In this document: piece after piece, positions 51,944-64,000 of the stretch
Position numbering within the stretch: the stretch's first letter is position 1
Layout of the letters: the number at the start of each line of letters is the position of its first letter
Assembly (NCBI GenBank): GCA_963070105.1
Contig: OY718803.1
Coordinates: forward strand, 7,173,823-7,237,822
Reading direction: 5' to 3'
DNA from: Litomosoides sigmodontis
Taxonomy: Eukaryota; Nematoda; Chromadorea; Rhabditida; Onchocercidae
DNA length: 64,000 bases
Position numbers and translations under genes: made by a program
Notes under the pieces: generated by a model
What the model was told of the DNA's origin: nothing
What the model saw: only the letters and a program-made list of their open reading frames with translations
Database searches by the model: none

Positions 51944-54900
51944 TTATGCTAGCGCGGCCGTCTTATCATAAATGGTTGGTGCACGAAGGATAATGATGAC
52001 ACTACCGACCATGCATGCCGAAGTGAACAAAATTAGAAATATTCGATCTAATACCATTGACATATATTTCCAGTCCTCAATTACCTGAAGCATGGAAAGA
52101 TCACTTTACTCATTCAGTCGTTTAGCTCATAAACCCTGCAACAAATTTCCTTATCGATAAGGAAAGATACAATTAGTCTACAAGTATTGGTCACCTGTAT
52201 CTAACAATCATAATGTCACACCGTCATGGAGCTATACTATCCTTGCACTTCAACTTCGTTTCCACTTATCTTTAATTGTATCTCTAAACATCACAACAGG
52301 GAAATTCATTGTGCTTTTTTTCTCAAATTCGTTTTAAATTAGAGCTAACCGCAGAGATTCTTTGATCTCATCTAATCCTTCGAAAAGATAATGAAATGAA
52401 ATGCTTTTATAAGGAAATCTGTTAACAAACAATTGCTTTTTTTTGTCAATCATAAAAGCGTTTGAAACCTAGATGATAGCTAACCTGTCGGTTGCTTTCA
52501 TTGTCCTTTAAATGATTAGCAATAAATGTAACATTGTCAGCGGTGTTTTGTAAGGCTGATAATCCATGATGCTGTCGTCCGTTCTCGAAAGTTCCATCAT
52601 CATACTCCGGAAAAGTGAAAGGACAGAGAAGGTGTTCCTAAAACAATGAAAATTTGCACAAACTCTTAAATTTAAGATAAACTCAAACCGTGTGTAAGAG
52701 GGAAGTATCTGTTGTAATGCAATTTCAAATTCAATTTGAACTTAAATTAAGAAATTGAATACTCAGTAATACCTGTTCAAATGATATTGGCAACATCGGT
52801 CCGTCGTTTCTGTCCGTTGTTTTCATAAGTAATCGTAAACGAGATCGTTTAGCTAAGGTTGCCTGAAACAATTAGCAGTATTAGTTGACAGCCATAACTT
52901 TCAAAATATTGTAATATTTGATCAAAAATCGCATAAAATTCCTCTATAAATTCGAAATGACTAATTATCCTCAAGAAGTTCTGCTTTATTAGTGAATTTT
53001 CGGAGCCGTTAATATATGCTCCAGTTTGTCAGTTCGATAGCTCTAAATAGCTATGAATTTCAGGCCATTTGCTTTACTTAACTCTCAACAACCGCTCACA
53101 TTCGAGTTGTCAATATCAGCAGACGTTAGATCTACACGTATTGGCGTTGGCCGTTGCATGCATAAATATTTTGGCAACCATTCTATGAAGAATTTCCTGG
53201 CCCACTTTGGCATTACGTGTGTTGATGGCGTTCGATTATGAACATTCTGTATTGAAAACAAAAATTGCAATTAGCAAATTTTTGTAACAAATTTAGTAAT
53301 ACACAAATGGCACATCAATTTGATTCCAAAACTTTCACTTCAATTTCTTGGAAAAAAACAAAGTTTAAACACAAATTAAATAGAAATGAATTAAACCAAC
53401 CAAAGTGATCACCGTAACAATCGCTGATAACGTCACAAGAATCATTGTAAATAGTAAATATTTTCCAATCAATGGGATTACCAATGAAGTTGGCGGAATT
53501 ATTTCAACTGCAAGAAATTTCAAAATCTCATGCACTAAGTAAGAAGTTACATCACTGAAATGGCCTAACTTCTTTCTTTCTACTTTTGTCAGAGCTTACA
53601 ACTACGCAGTTTTCATTCAAAAAACAAAATAAAAGAGAAGAATACTCTCCGTGCAATTTTTTCAATACCATTTGAGGTGAGAGAAGTAAATAAGCTAAAA
53701 TTCAAATAAATTTGAGAATATAATTATTGACTGAAGGTCTTTTAAAACGAAACACACCAAGCAGCAGGAAAAATACGGTCAATGAGATCAGAATTGAAAT
53801 GCAAAATGAAATCTTTTCACCGCCATCAGATGGCAAATAGAAAACCAGCGCCGTGAGGAAACTGAAATAAAGCAGTACCACTCCGTGAGAAAGTCACTTC
53901 AACTTTGGAAGCTCACATGAAGGACGGAGACACAGCACCCACCTGATTCCAACGATCGGAAAAATGAGGTTCACCGTGTAGAATAATGTTTTTCGACGAA
54001 GATGAATTTCATACGTGAGATCTATGAACGGTGATTCACAGCATGGATATCTGAAATTAGCCTGGAAATTCACGCAACAAACTAAACTGTCGTTGTGTAA
54101 CACTGCCAAAGCAAAATAGGCTTTTTTTTCTTCAATTCCAGTTTCCATCCCATTCTATCGCTTCCTAATTGACATTTTTGAGCATTGTGCAATAAATGTT
54201 TCATTCTAGCAATGTTAATTTCAATTTTACATGGTTGCTAAAAGATGAAAAGTTTCTAAGCTCTAAAATAAAGAGGAAAAAGAACCTAATTTCATGGCGC
54301 TTGCCCGACACACCAAGTATATCCCACTCTACGCTTGGATGATAATCACTTAGATCAATGCCTAAATATTCAAAAAATAATAAAGATAGTAATAGTAATA
54401 GCAGCAATAGTAATGATAGTAGTAATTTTTGTCTAAAAAAGTAAGCGACGCGTTTCACCTTTATCGACAACCCAAACTGTCTCGACACGTTCACCATCAC
54501 CTCCATCAGTTACTTCAACTTCTCGTTCATTATCCGAATCTCTGTGCTTTAGATCAACTTCTAGACCACTGTATGTCCATGAACCTATCAGAAAACAAAA
54601 GTTATTGCAACTTCTACAGTTAGACGAGCCGCTGAAAATCCCTTCCATTCATTTCTACAACGTACCAAATTTCATTTCACAAATTTGCTCATCGAACGGA
54701 AACCATTCCACATTGATTTGGCACATACTAAAATTATATTAATGTAAATAAGTAGCGAAAATTAGCGGACAGTTGCAAAAATAAAAGATGAAATTTTTAG
54801 GAATTAATTTCAGAAGAGTCAAACCTTTTGTAAATTGCTGGCGGTGCCCACTCCACAGTACCATTAGGTGATAGCTTAGCTTTAGTGAGCAACGAAACTT

Positions 54901-55763
54901 GATAGTTCCCATCGGCACTGTAACAGTAACAGTTAGCTTAACTTTTCTATGGATAGAATTATCGATTAATTTAAAGATATGTATGTTTTTCTTTGTAAAA
55001 AATATTTGCATTGTTGAAATTGAAATAATTCAACGCTTCTCCTTTCCTGTGGAATTAAAACAGTTCAAACTTGTTGTAAAGTACAATGTTCGGGATCCAT
55101 ATCATGTCGGACGGAACGTAGAGAACATTTACTCCACCGTACTCCTCCGGATTCCATCTCAGTTTCATGTCTGTCCATGTCTACAGTTTGAAGTTTAATA
55201 AAATCTTAGCTTAAAATTTTTTCTTTTTCAAAAAAAAGTGATTGCCAAAGAGATATTTCCTATTTGATAAAAGGAAAAGAAAGACTTTACAAAGCGAGCA
55301 AATTACTAAATATCTTTTGGTGTTTCATGAAGTTGCAAGAATTGTAATTGTAATTAAAATTTTATTTATTGTATTATTCATTTTTCATTTGCAAAAAATT
55401 TCAGCAAAAACTTCGAAATACATGTTGAAGCCAAACATTCGTCGTCATGATTTGATTCTTTTCGTGCTAAAAAGGAATGAATAAAAATAATTTATGGCAA
55501 GCAGTTCATTTCGTTTATATTTTAATTTCTAATTTTAAATTAGCAAATTCAAAAAGACACAAAATAGAACTGACCACATCAAGCAACTGTGCTAATTTCA
55601 GTTTGAAACGAACAACCAATACGCTTGCTTTATCGTCCACCGGTAGAACGAGTTTGTTGTAATCAACGAGTAAATCCTCCATCAGACGGCTTGCATCTTC
55701 GTTACAGTAAGCCACCGTTGAGAGCACAGAGATTGCAACAGTTATTTTAGACGTAAGCAACAT
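51944..55763 (-). CDS. unc-63: Nicotinic acetylcholine receptor alpha subunit UNC-63
   Basis: Essential alpha subunit of the levamisole-sensitive muscle acetylcholine receptor, a cation-selective pentameric channel. The signal peptide [19 protein letters not shown] precedes [20 protein letters not shown] short exon near 55470-55425 encodes [15 protein letters not shown], identical to C. elegans UNC-63 as I recall it. Further on are [27 protein letters not shown], and the Cys-loop [15 protein letters not shown] with 13 residues between the cysteines. Then [25 protein letters not shown] and [20 protein letters not shown]; the vicinal cysteines mark an alpha subunit. M1 to M3 run from FYTVNLIFP to [14 protein letters not shown], and M4 lies in [19 protein letters not shown] before the TAA at 51946-51944. 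The loop between M3 and M4 has [15 protein letters not shown]. The ATG follows a GTAG acceptor by two bases. Confidence 0.93.
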
Positions 55764-55768
55764 TTCTA
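55764..55768 (-). promoter_or_regulatory. Probable trans-splice acceptor of unc-63
   Basis: The minus strand reads GTTGTAG, two bases, then the ATG at 55763. A 3' splice site this near the start of a signal-peptide exon suggests spliced-leader addition. Confidence 0.4.
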
Positions 55769-58700
55769 CAACGTTTGCTACGTCAATATTTCAGGTTAAT
55801 GAAGCAAAAATTATTTGGTCGAATTTAGGGCAAAATGTGCGGTGAGTGAGAGAGGGGAGGAATGAGGCCTTTTATTGAGTGAATCTCTCTTATGGCAGTT
55901 GCAGGAGGGAAAGAGCAGTAAGCAACGGTTGTGTTAATGGTGGTATTAGTGGTAATGATAGGGCTTACAAGTTTAAAGCTTGAAGCATTGGTGGAAAAAT
56001 GAGTTTGAAATTTGCTGTATATCAACAACGTTCATTGATCGATCGGAGAGTTTCAAATTTCATACGTCGAATTTTAATTACTGACATCCTCTCATCTCTC
56101 TGATCAATTGTTGCAATATCTGCATTCATTTATCACTTTTTCATATCACAGTAATCACAGGAATAAGAGAGAGCAAGGGAAAACGAGAGAGAGGGAAAGG
56201 GAGAGGTAAATTCACTCCTATCAAACAAACGCATCGCTGTGCATTGTTGTACTGAATGATTTAATTATTTAAATATGACTTCCATCACATCATTTGTTGT
56301 GAGTGCCTTGCTTTTCATTGTCTCATTTCTTTGTGAAATATTTTGTGAAAAGTTAAAAATGCCATGCGCTAAACTTGCAAAAGTATTTTTCGTTGTTTTC
56401 TATTGCATTACAAAATGATTGGCAATGATATTTAGCAGTCGACGAAGTGGAAGGAGGAAAATTTCATTTATTTTTACACTAACAAATTTTCCAGCCAAAA
56501 CTTACCAAATACAAATAAATTAATTTTTTAGAGGGAAGAAGCCGTCAATTTTTTTATTTCCTTTTTTCTCTCTCAGAACTTTTCAAATGAATTGAAGAGA
56601 GAATGTGTGAGGGTAGGAGAGGTCAGTTGTAAAATGGTGAGGAATGTGAAGTGAAGCAAGCAGGCCTTGCTTGGTTCTGAGAAAAGCTTGATGAAGAGAG
56701 GGGAAGGAATGGAATTCATTTGGCATATCAAATACTCTTCTGGTAGAAGTGGAAGTGAGAGATCAGAGATGATATCTCAGGAGAAATCTTCACAATTGCT
56801 CTTCCAGGATCTATCTATCTCGGATTGAGGAAGGATTGAAGTGGAAACTTCATTACACTGACTTTTTCTTCCCTGCCCTGCCTTATCAGCCTAAAATCCA
56901 TTGTACTAATAGGAAAAGGAAGAGGACGGTTAACTTCGTACTTCACGCAACGCACGTCACCATCCATTGCTGAATTTTTACAAATATTTTTAAAAATTCT
57001 ATTATTTTACGCTTTTCTTTTACGATGAATATTTAAGTCTAAACATTAAAACAGTATTATTAATTTAATAAAAGGAAGTATTTTTTTGTGTTAACATTAT
57101 TTAACATTTCAAAAAAAACTTATAACCTGAAATTTATACCATCTTTTCCAATCAATTTTCACTACTTGCGCTATTGTACAATAACTGCACTTCATTTGTA
57201 CGTTTTAGCTTTGAGAGAGAGAGAGAGAGTGAGAGAGAGAAAAAGAAAGCTCAACTTTGATATTTCAAATGGAGAAAAAAATGATGCCAGGATAGATTCA
57301 ACTTCTATAGACTTTGTCTGCTCGTCGAGCCAGCCAGTTTTGGCATTAATCACATTAACCTTTACGAATTTGCATTATTAATTTTTTTGATCGAATAAGG
57401 CATTAAAGCAATGATTGGCATACGTTTCCCATTCGCGAAATTTATTGTAAGTAATTTTAGTTTCCAAAATATTCGTAATTTTTACTAATTCGATGAACCA
57501 ATCTAAGCCTTGGCGTTCAGGTAGATGAAATTGCTAAAATTTTAAAAACTGGCGTTCTCAAATTAACATTTAATTCCATCTCCCTCTCTCTTTTTTCCCA
57601 CTGAACTTGGTAGTAAATCAGTATGGAAGAAAAAAGATCTTCTTGTAGAGAGATAATTTCAATCACTGATTTCGTTAAACTAAACTCTTTGTATAATTTA
57701 ATTTTTCTAGTAAAATTACTTCTGAACAAAATGTTCTTTCATTAGGGATAAAGTGATTAATTCCCTGACATTTCAATTTCCTATAAACATCTAAATGATT
57801 GCAAACATTGCGAACTTTTATCTGCCAATTTTATGAGAAGTAAACAATTATCATTCCCATCCATTGCAATTATCTTCTCGCCGTATTAAACGTTTGAAAT
57901 AATTTAATTTTTGCCAAAGGAAATTTCATGTTTCTTAAAAAAAGTTTTAAATTTGGGAAAATGACTTTGAGAGGCAAAAAATATTTGTCCATTTGTTGGG
58001 AAAGGAAAAACTGGAACCCTTTGTTTCCTGTTCTATCAGAAAACTTTACAGAAATGAATTTAAGAGAATAAATTTAAATTAACCGCCAACAAAGTACAAA
58101 TTAAATTTCTTTTTTCATTTCCCTTTCACATCTCTCACTTTGATTTTAATCAAAAATTGCATTCGGGCAGCATCGGTGATGATGAAATCGTTCGACCTTT
58201 AACCTCACATTCCTCTCCGTTTCCAAATTCAAACTAAACTTAGCAATGATAGAAAATGAATTTCTCCTGCTGGAAGAGGTTTTTGCGTGAGTTAAATTCC
58301 ATGTTTAAATTCTGCTAAACCGTACCTTTTCCCTTTGCGTTGCTGCTTTCAATCACTATCTTATCGTAAATAGTGATGAATGCAAATTTATATCAGACAT
58401 ATCGTAAATTACACCAAATTAAATTAACTTAACTTATTACGATGCGTAATAAATCATTTCCTACAACAGTATTACGCTAATTCTTTTGTTGGTTTATGCA
58501 TCAAATCGGAATAAATGCATGAAAGGAAGGAAAAATGAACTATGAATTTCACTTCCTCGAAAAATCTTATCAAAATCAAAAATTTCAAATTCTCCGAGCA
58601 AATATTGCCTTCCGCACCCTGAAAGTCATAAATTACTATTGTTGATATTTGGAGCTGATAAGGAAGCGGGGTAGCACAATAGACTATTGAATTGGAATTA

Positions 58701-60576
58701 GAATTATTATAGGAAATCGTTTTGATGACGACAGCATGGAATGGCAAGGGAAGAAGGGCCGAATTAAAGGTCAGTGCTAATTATCATTACTGCTGCTACT
58801 GACAACAAGGAACGAATGCTCGCATTTATCAGTTTCGTTCAATTTCTGCCTCAGCGATGCACTGATAAGTAAATTACGCCTCCCTTGCCATCGCTGTTAT
58901 CATTCCACTTCCTTTTTCACCAAATCACGCAATGCTTATCAGGGAGTGATAGCACGCAGTGCTTGTGCTTTATCACTACCAATCCAGCTGAGATTTTCAT
59001 CGGGCAATACTAGCTCATGATAATTATGCTAATTAAAAATTCCTATTTAAGTTATCAATAAATTGATTTGTGAGCTTTCAAATGAATGATGATACTTATG
59101 ACGTGAAATTTTTGCAATATAGACATTTAAAGTAAGGTATGAATTAATTGCATTTTCATTTCGTTCACTTCGGTTATTGCATTTCGAGAATTTACTGCAT
59201 TAGACATTCATTTCAGCAATTATAGAGAGACGGATGGAACGTTTTCAGTAAAAATAAAAATAATAACAATAATAATAAATTAAGACAAATGATAGAGCAA
59301 ATAATTGCTATAATTATTAATTTCATTTGTTAGATTTATCATTAATTGCGTCAATTAGCTATGATGGTCAGTCGTCCAATGCAAAATGCAATTCAATTTT
59401 CTCATTCCTTCATTTTTTTTTTGATTCCTACAAAACACTTGAAATATTTTGTTTATTGGAAAAAACGCTTCACTGTCGTCTGTCATTCCGATCACTTCAA
59501 TCGTTAGTTTGCTGAGTGAAATTGTTGCTCGCTTAACGAAAATTCGATATTTCAATTTTATGAATTTATTACTATTAGCCTTTTTTTGAAATTCAGTTGA
59601 AGTGATATTTGCATGCTTAGACGTTATTAAATACTCCAAATAATCTTTTCAATTGTTCGGCCTTATTTTATTAGTCACAAAATTAGAATAAACAAATTTT
59701 GTCAATTTTATTTTACTTTCCTTCAGCTCACATCTTTTCCAACTTTTTTAGGCAATTAACTCAGAACACTTTGCTGACAACTACAATTACTTCCTTTCTG
59801 ACAGATTTTAAAATTTTCAAATTATTTTAGAATTTTGACGAAAAGATTAGATTAAAGAAAAAAACTGTTCGAAAAAGAAATTAGTAAATATTAATGACAA
59901 CAATTGGATTGATGGTATTTTCCGCACGCGAAGGAAAGATGAAAAAAAACGAACAAATGGCGACTTCAACAGATCATTTCTAATTTAAAATTTTAGTAAT
60001 TTTAATTGATCATAAATTTCCGCTGGAATTAATTTTCAACTAAAAGCTGTCGCATATTTGCATCATAAAAGCTAACTGAGGAAAGGCTAACTGATCAGTG
60101 ACTGATTATGGACTGTTTGCGTGGGAGAAATTTCGGAAAGTTCACTACCGCCGTTCCTCCTTCGTCTCACTTGCTTTTTTCAAAGAAATGGAAAGTGAAA
60201 AAAAGAAGAAAAACATATTTTACACGTAAATAGCCGTTAAACATAATAATTACGTTCAGACAAAGTATGTGTTTGATTTAAATTTTAAAAATTAATTAAC
60301 TTCTTACTTTGATTGATTTAAATGAGTTAAAGTAAAATTAATTTTCAAAAAATTTTTCATCTTACTCTTAAATATTTTAAATTATGCATAACATTTATTT
60401 TTGTTAAAAAAAGGAATTCAAATACTTAAATGTTTGATTGTTTGATTTTTTTGTTTGTTTTTTATTTACAATTTTTTCGATCTAAAATCTCTTTAATTCA
60501 TAAATTTCACTTTTGATGCAATGTGTGTCGTTTACCTTCTCCCTTTTTTCCTCAACGACAATAATTAATATGCAAG
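55764..60576. other. Gene-poor AT-rich region upstream of unc-63
   Basis: I find no exon chain in this stretch. It is AT-rich with scattered GA-rich tracts (56160-56210, 56560-56720, and (GA)n at 57213-57242). Its position makes it the likely promoter and enhancer region of unc-63, with the possible addition of a large first intron of a gene beyond the window. Open frames such as 57088-57381 include the microsatellite and are not credible. Confidence 0.55.
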
Positions 60577-60819
60577 ATGGCTAATTATAATGAGAGCGCA
60601 GCGTTGGCTAACAAACAGTTGGAAATGAAAATAAGAATTAATGAATTAAGCAAATTTGCTGCTAATTTAAGTGCAGAAGTTTTCGAAGAGAGGGGAAGGG
60701 AAGCAGTGGAGGAGGGGAAGCGACGGATCGAAAAACTTTTCCATCGTCCCTTTTATCAGCGAAGTACTCAAATATGGGATTTATTTCAAGGCTTGGGATT
60801 TTTAGTAAAAAATGATTAA
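60577..60819 (+). CDS. Isolated 80-codon open frame, doubtful
   Basis: The frame starts MANYNESAALANKQLEMKIR, continues with a Glu/Arg-rich helix (ERGREAVEEGKRRIEKLF) and ends GFLVKND. Its composition looks more protein-like than the surrounding frames, and the ATG lies in a reasonable context. I recognise no family, see no splice partners, and no clear acceptor directly before it. It could be a chance frame in a purine-rich tract. Confidence 0.15.
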   Translation: MANYNESAALANKQLEMKIRINELSKFAANLSAEVFEERGREAVEEGKRRIEKLFHRPFYQRSTQIWDLFQGLGFLVKND

Positions 60820-61352
60820 TGATTTGGCTATTTTTCTGAGCGGAGGAGAGGGACGAGATGCTTGCTCCTCCTGGCCATTCAAACAAAATCCTTTTCGCTT
60901 TCGCTCTTTCCCTTCGAGTACAATCTCAATTGTTCAATTCAAAATGAAATTTCACTTCTAAGTAAATATTTTAGTTAAATTAGCTGAAATGCTTTTGATG
61001 TGTGTGAAGGATAAATCCTAAATGTTTCGTTTTTTTTCCACAAATTACCTCTCTCCTCTTTTTCGTCCTTTCCATCCCATCTTCTCTCCTCATTTCATAT
61101 TTATTAGTTTAATTTTCTTGTTAGAAATGCAATCAAATAAATTCGTTATAATTTTTTCAGTTTGAAGGAAAGAAATCAAAAAAATCAAAAAATATTATTT
61201 TTATTTGAATTTATTTTAACAATTGAATTAGTAGCCAAATGATTTTATTATGCTAAAATGCACTGTAAGTGTGTGGTTGCATTTCAATATGCAATAATAT
61301 ACGACTATCAACAATTTCAAAATCTGTGATTGTGAATATTTATTTGCAAAGA

Positions 61353-61462
61353 AAAATACGATGACGATGATGATAGTGATAGTGATAATGATAGTGATAA
61401 TGACACTATTATTATATTATCACTATTGCTATCACTGCTGCTATCACTATTATCATTGCCAT
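61353..61462. repeat. Inverted GATAGT/ACTATC-type simple repeat
   Basis: A run of GATGAT, GATAGT and GATAAT units on the left (about 61360-61406) is followed by their complements ATTATC and CTATCA on the right (about 61415-61462). The single strand could fold into an imperfect hairpin of about 45 bases per arm. Confidence 0.85.
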
Positions 61463-62937
61463 TGTTTGAGTGGAAACAAGATGGAGTTGATTTTTGATGT
61501 AATATTGTAATTTAAACAAATCCACTCTACCTTCCTAACTCCTTCGCTTCTCTTTTCTCTCATCAATTTCTCTTCGCCTATTTCTCTAACTGAAAATCAT
61601 CCTGAAATTGATTATAAATTTAATTTTTCAAACATTAAAATTGAAGAGGCTTTCATCAACAATTCCTGCCTGCCCACTTTTGCCATTTCATCTTCCCTGC
61701 GCTTTCATCATTTTCTCAATTTTAGCCCTTCCATTACCCGAATTCTTGGTCCCTTCGAATTGTTGCTGCCCCAACGAAAAAAGCACAAAGCAATCTTATC
61801 GTACACACTCCCACTCATTCAATTAACAAATTCATTAAATTTCCTTTCTTTTTTTAATGCCAAATAATTCATCCAAAACATTCACGTCGAAAAAGTAGCA
61901 AATTTTTTTATGAAATACTTTAATTATTGTTCCAATGAAAAATGAAAAGGAAATGAACGTTCCATTTTCCTTTTTTCTTGCCGCAACAACAGAGAGCGTT
62001 GCTGTTGCTGTTGTTGTTGTTTGAGAAAGACAGTAACTGTGTTAATAATATGGATTTAATGTGCTTCCTAACTATTGCAATTTAATTTTTCAATTCCCAC
62101 TCTTCCCTCTCACCCTCTCTCTTCTTCATTCCTTCTTTCACGTGGCACTTTGACGCCTGTCTCTCGTGATGGCAACGGTTTGTTGTCGCTATAGTAGTAG
62201 TTGCAGTGGCTACTGTTCAGTAATTAGTAGACGTCGTAGCTGGTCGTTCGCTTTCCATTTACCTGACCTCTGTGCTGCTAGCAATCATTGCTAATTGTCA
62301 TTTCATCAAATTCTAATTTCATTTTCTACTTCAGAACATTCCGACTTCCTTCACTTCAGGTAGTCGTCCTAGCAGAGAGAGCGGATGGCTTGGATTGCTT
62401 TAATCAAATTTCTATAGCGCCATTTTTCGCCCTTCCACTCTCCCACACACTTTAATTTAGGATAACTTTCATCGACCTGTAACAATCCTGTCCTTCAACA
62501 GTGCCATCGACTATGAACTAGCAAGTTTCACATCTCCCAGTTGCTGATAGGGAGAAGCGAAGAAGCCTTTGCCAATTAAACCACGGCTAATTATTGTTCT
62601 GTGAAACAGAAGAGGAGGAAGAGAGGGCTCTCCCTCTTCCTTATGAAGAGGAAATGATAAGAAGTGGAAATTCGTTTTCCAAACAAATAACACTAAGGAA
62701 TGCGAGATATGAATGGAGTAAATAAAGTGAAATGGGATGCAGTAGGATAGTACGAGAAAAAGGAGTAAATGAAATGAGAGAGAAGAGAGAGGAAACAAAA
62801 TAGTTTGAGATACACAGCTATGCAAATGAGGGAGAGGAAAAAAACGATTAATTGCATGATTGATTAAATTGAACTATTAAAATAAGTGCATTTTAGTTCG
62901 GGGGGAATACATTCTCCTACCTTCTCATTCCAATCCC

Positions 62938-62990
62938 TCTCCCTCTCCCTCTCCCTCTCTCTCTCTGTGTGTGTGTGTGTGTGTGTCTCC
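62938..62990. repeat. Compound (CTCCCT)n-(CT)n-(GT)n microsatellite
   Basis: A CTCCCT hexamer run passes directly into CT dinucleotides and then about nine GT dinucleotides. This is simple-sequence DNA with a high chance of length variation. Confidence 0.95.
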
Positions 62991-64000
62991 ATGTAAAATA
63001 AAACGAAAAAATTTTAGGGAACTTCCTAAAGTTCGTATTGAAGTGATGGAAAAGGAAATGCTAGGACCGTGTTCCATTTCAAAAGTCATTGATTCGATTG
63101 AGAATGCGTCCGCGGAACAGCCATTTATTGTAATACTACAGAAGTGAAGCTACAAGTATACTTCCTCCTTCCACCACAAAAACGCATTTTGATGAATGTT
63201 TGAACCGACCCGATTAATTCGGCTAGTTCCATTCGATACTCTCACCATTACCGTCTGATAGTACACCGTCATCATCACTTCAAGGCAATTGTTGAGCTAT
63301 ATCGCTTACTCTCTCTCTAAACACTAATTTTCATCATCCATTAAAATTTCAAAATTTTAAACACAATTTAGCAAATGCAATCATATCATTGAGTTCTTTC
63401 AGTTAATCAATTTACACGTCTAGTTACCCTGCTTCAAACATCTTAACAAATGTTCAATTTACAGGAATTATCAATGATGTATGGCTAGTGCATGCGCCTC
63501 CTACGCCATTCACGTTGTTGGACTCGTTTTACGTCGATTCGTACAATATTCACGTCGTATCTATAGCTATAGCTGTCAAGCAATCGTTTACACGATCGAG
63601 TACTACTTAAACTGACCACTAACTTTGCATTTATGTCAGTTCTTTTCTACTTCTTCTTCAATACATACATTTCAACTGATTAAAATATAAGGATTTTTTC
63701 TTCCAATCAAATTTTCGTGCTAAATTATCTAAATTCAAATACAAATTCGCTCCATTGAATTCCACTCTAAGACTATTATAATGCAAATTTACATCCACCA
63801 TATATAATCCAAAACCAATTTCTCTCATTACCTTTCGTAGATTTTATTTGGAATTTGAAGAAATTCAATAGCATTAACTGGTGCACTTAGTAGGGTTGAT
63901 GGAATTCGATAACTTACAGGTAAAGTAGAAGTTGAAGTTTCGAGATAAAATTGGAACTGGTTGGTGTGGAGCATGACATCAGGGATTGAATTGATTTTGG

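Larger units (their letters stand above)
60820..64000. other. Gene-poor region with many microsatellites, to window end
   Basis: No exon chain is recognisable. The stretch contains an inverted trinucleotide-type repeat (61353-61462), a (GTT/GCT)n tract (about 62000-62025) and a compound CT/GT microsatellite (62938-62990). Slightly less AT-rich DNA around 62130-62420 and 63480-63600 could hold regulatory sites or non-coding exons of a gene outside the window, but I cannot support one. Confidence 0.5.

Overview
This is nuclear DNA from a nematode, most likely a filarial or other spirurid worm. The DNA is AT-rich, genes are split into many short exons by introns of about 45 to 600 bases, and the best protein matches I recall are Caenorhabditis elegans worm-type genes (UNC-63, UNC-101, AHA-1, SUR-2). 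Several start codons sit 1 to 10 bases after a clean 3' splice acceptor, which is what spliced-leader trans-splicing gives in nematodes. I cannot name the species. There is no bacterial, phage or CRISPR content.

Layout from left to right: 368-1043 (-) a small unrecognised gene; 3519-5954 (-) AP-1 clathrin adaptor mu subunit (unc-101); 7382-8976 (+) eIF2B beta; 9385-18636 (+) a long CABIN1-type histone-chaperone subunit; 18949-20594 (-) RTF2; 21010-22222 (+) mitochondrial ribosomal protein L43; 22769-25570 (-) the bHLH-PAS factor AHA-1/ARNT; 27682-35460 (+) a long coiled-coil protein with a centrosomin-like N-terminal motif; 35886-38535 (-) the mitochondrial tRNA-modifying GTPase GTPBP3/MnmE; 39371-40379 (-) a very compact SH2 + SOCS-box protein; 40798-50012 (-) Mediator subunit 23 (SUR-2); 50083-about 51330 (-) a tentative borealin-like gene just upstream of MED23; 51944-55763 (-) the levamisole-receptor alpha subunit UNC-63. 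From 55764 to 64000 I see no recognisable gene, only AT-rich DNA with many microsatellites; it is probably the upstream regulatory region of unc-63.

Most genes are unrelated housekeeping genes packed together. On the minus strand, the borealin-like gene, MED23 and the SOCS gene lie in the same direction with gaps of about 70 and 420 bases, so a short operon is possible. aha-1 and the centrosomin-like gene diverge from a 2.1 kb region holding a perfect palindrome with two CACGTG E-boxes, the type of site ARNT homodimers bind.

No new biological system stands out. The most unusual pattern is a series of short, precise local duplications and inversions (nested palindromes in an unc-101 intron, intronic copies of exon ends or splice acceptors in CABIN1, the SOCS gene and the centrosomin-like gene). 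Exon borders were worked out by eye from reading frame, splice sites and remembered homologues. Those of unc-101, eIF2B beta, mrpl-43, aha-1 (mostly), the SOCS gene and parts of GTPBP3 were checked for phase; the others are approximate.
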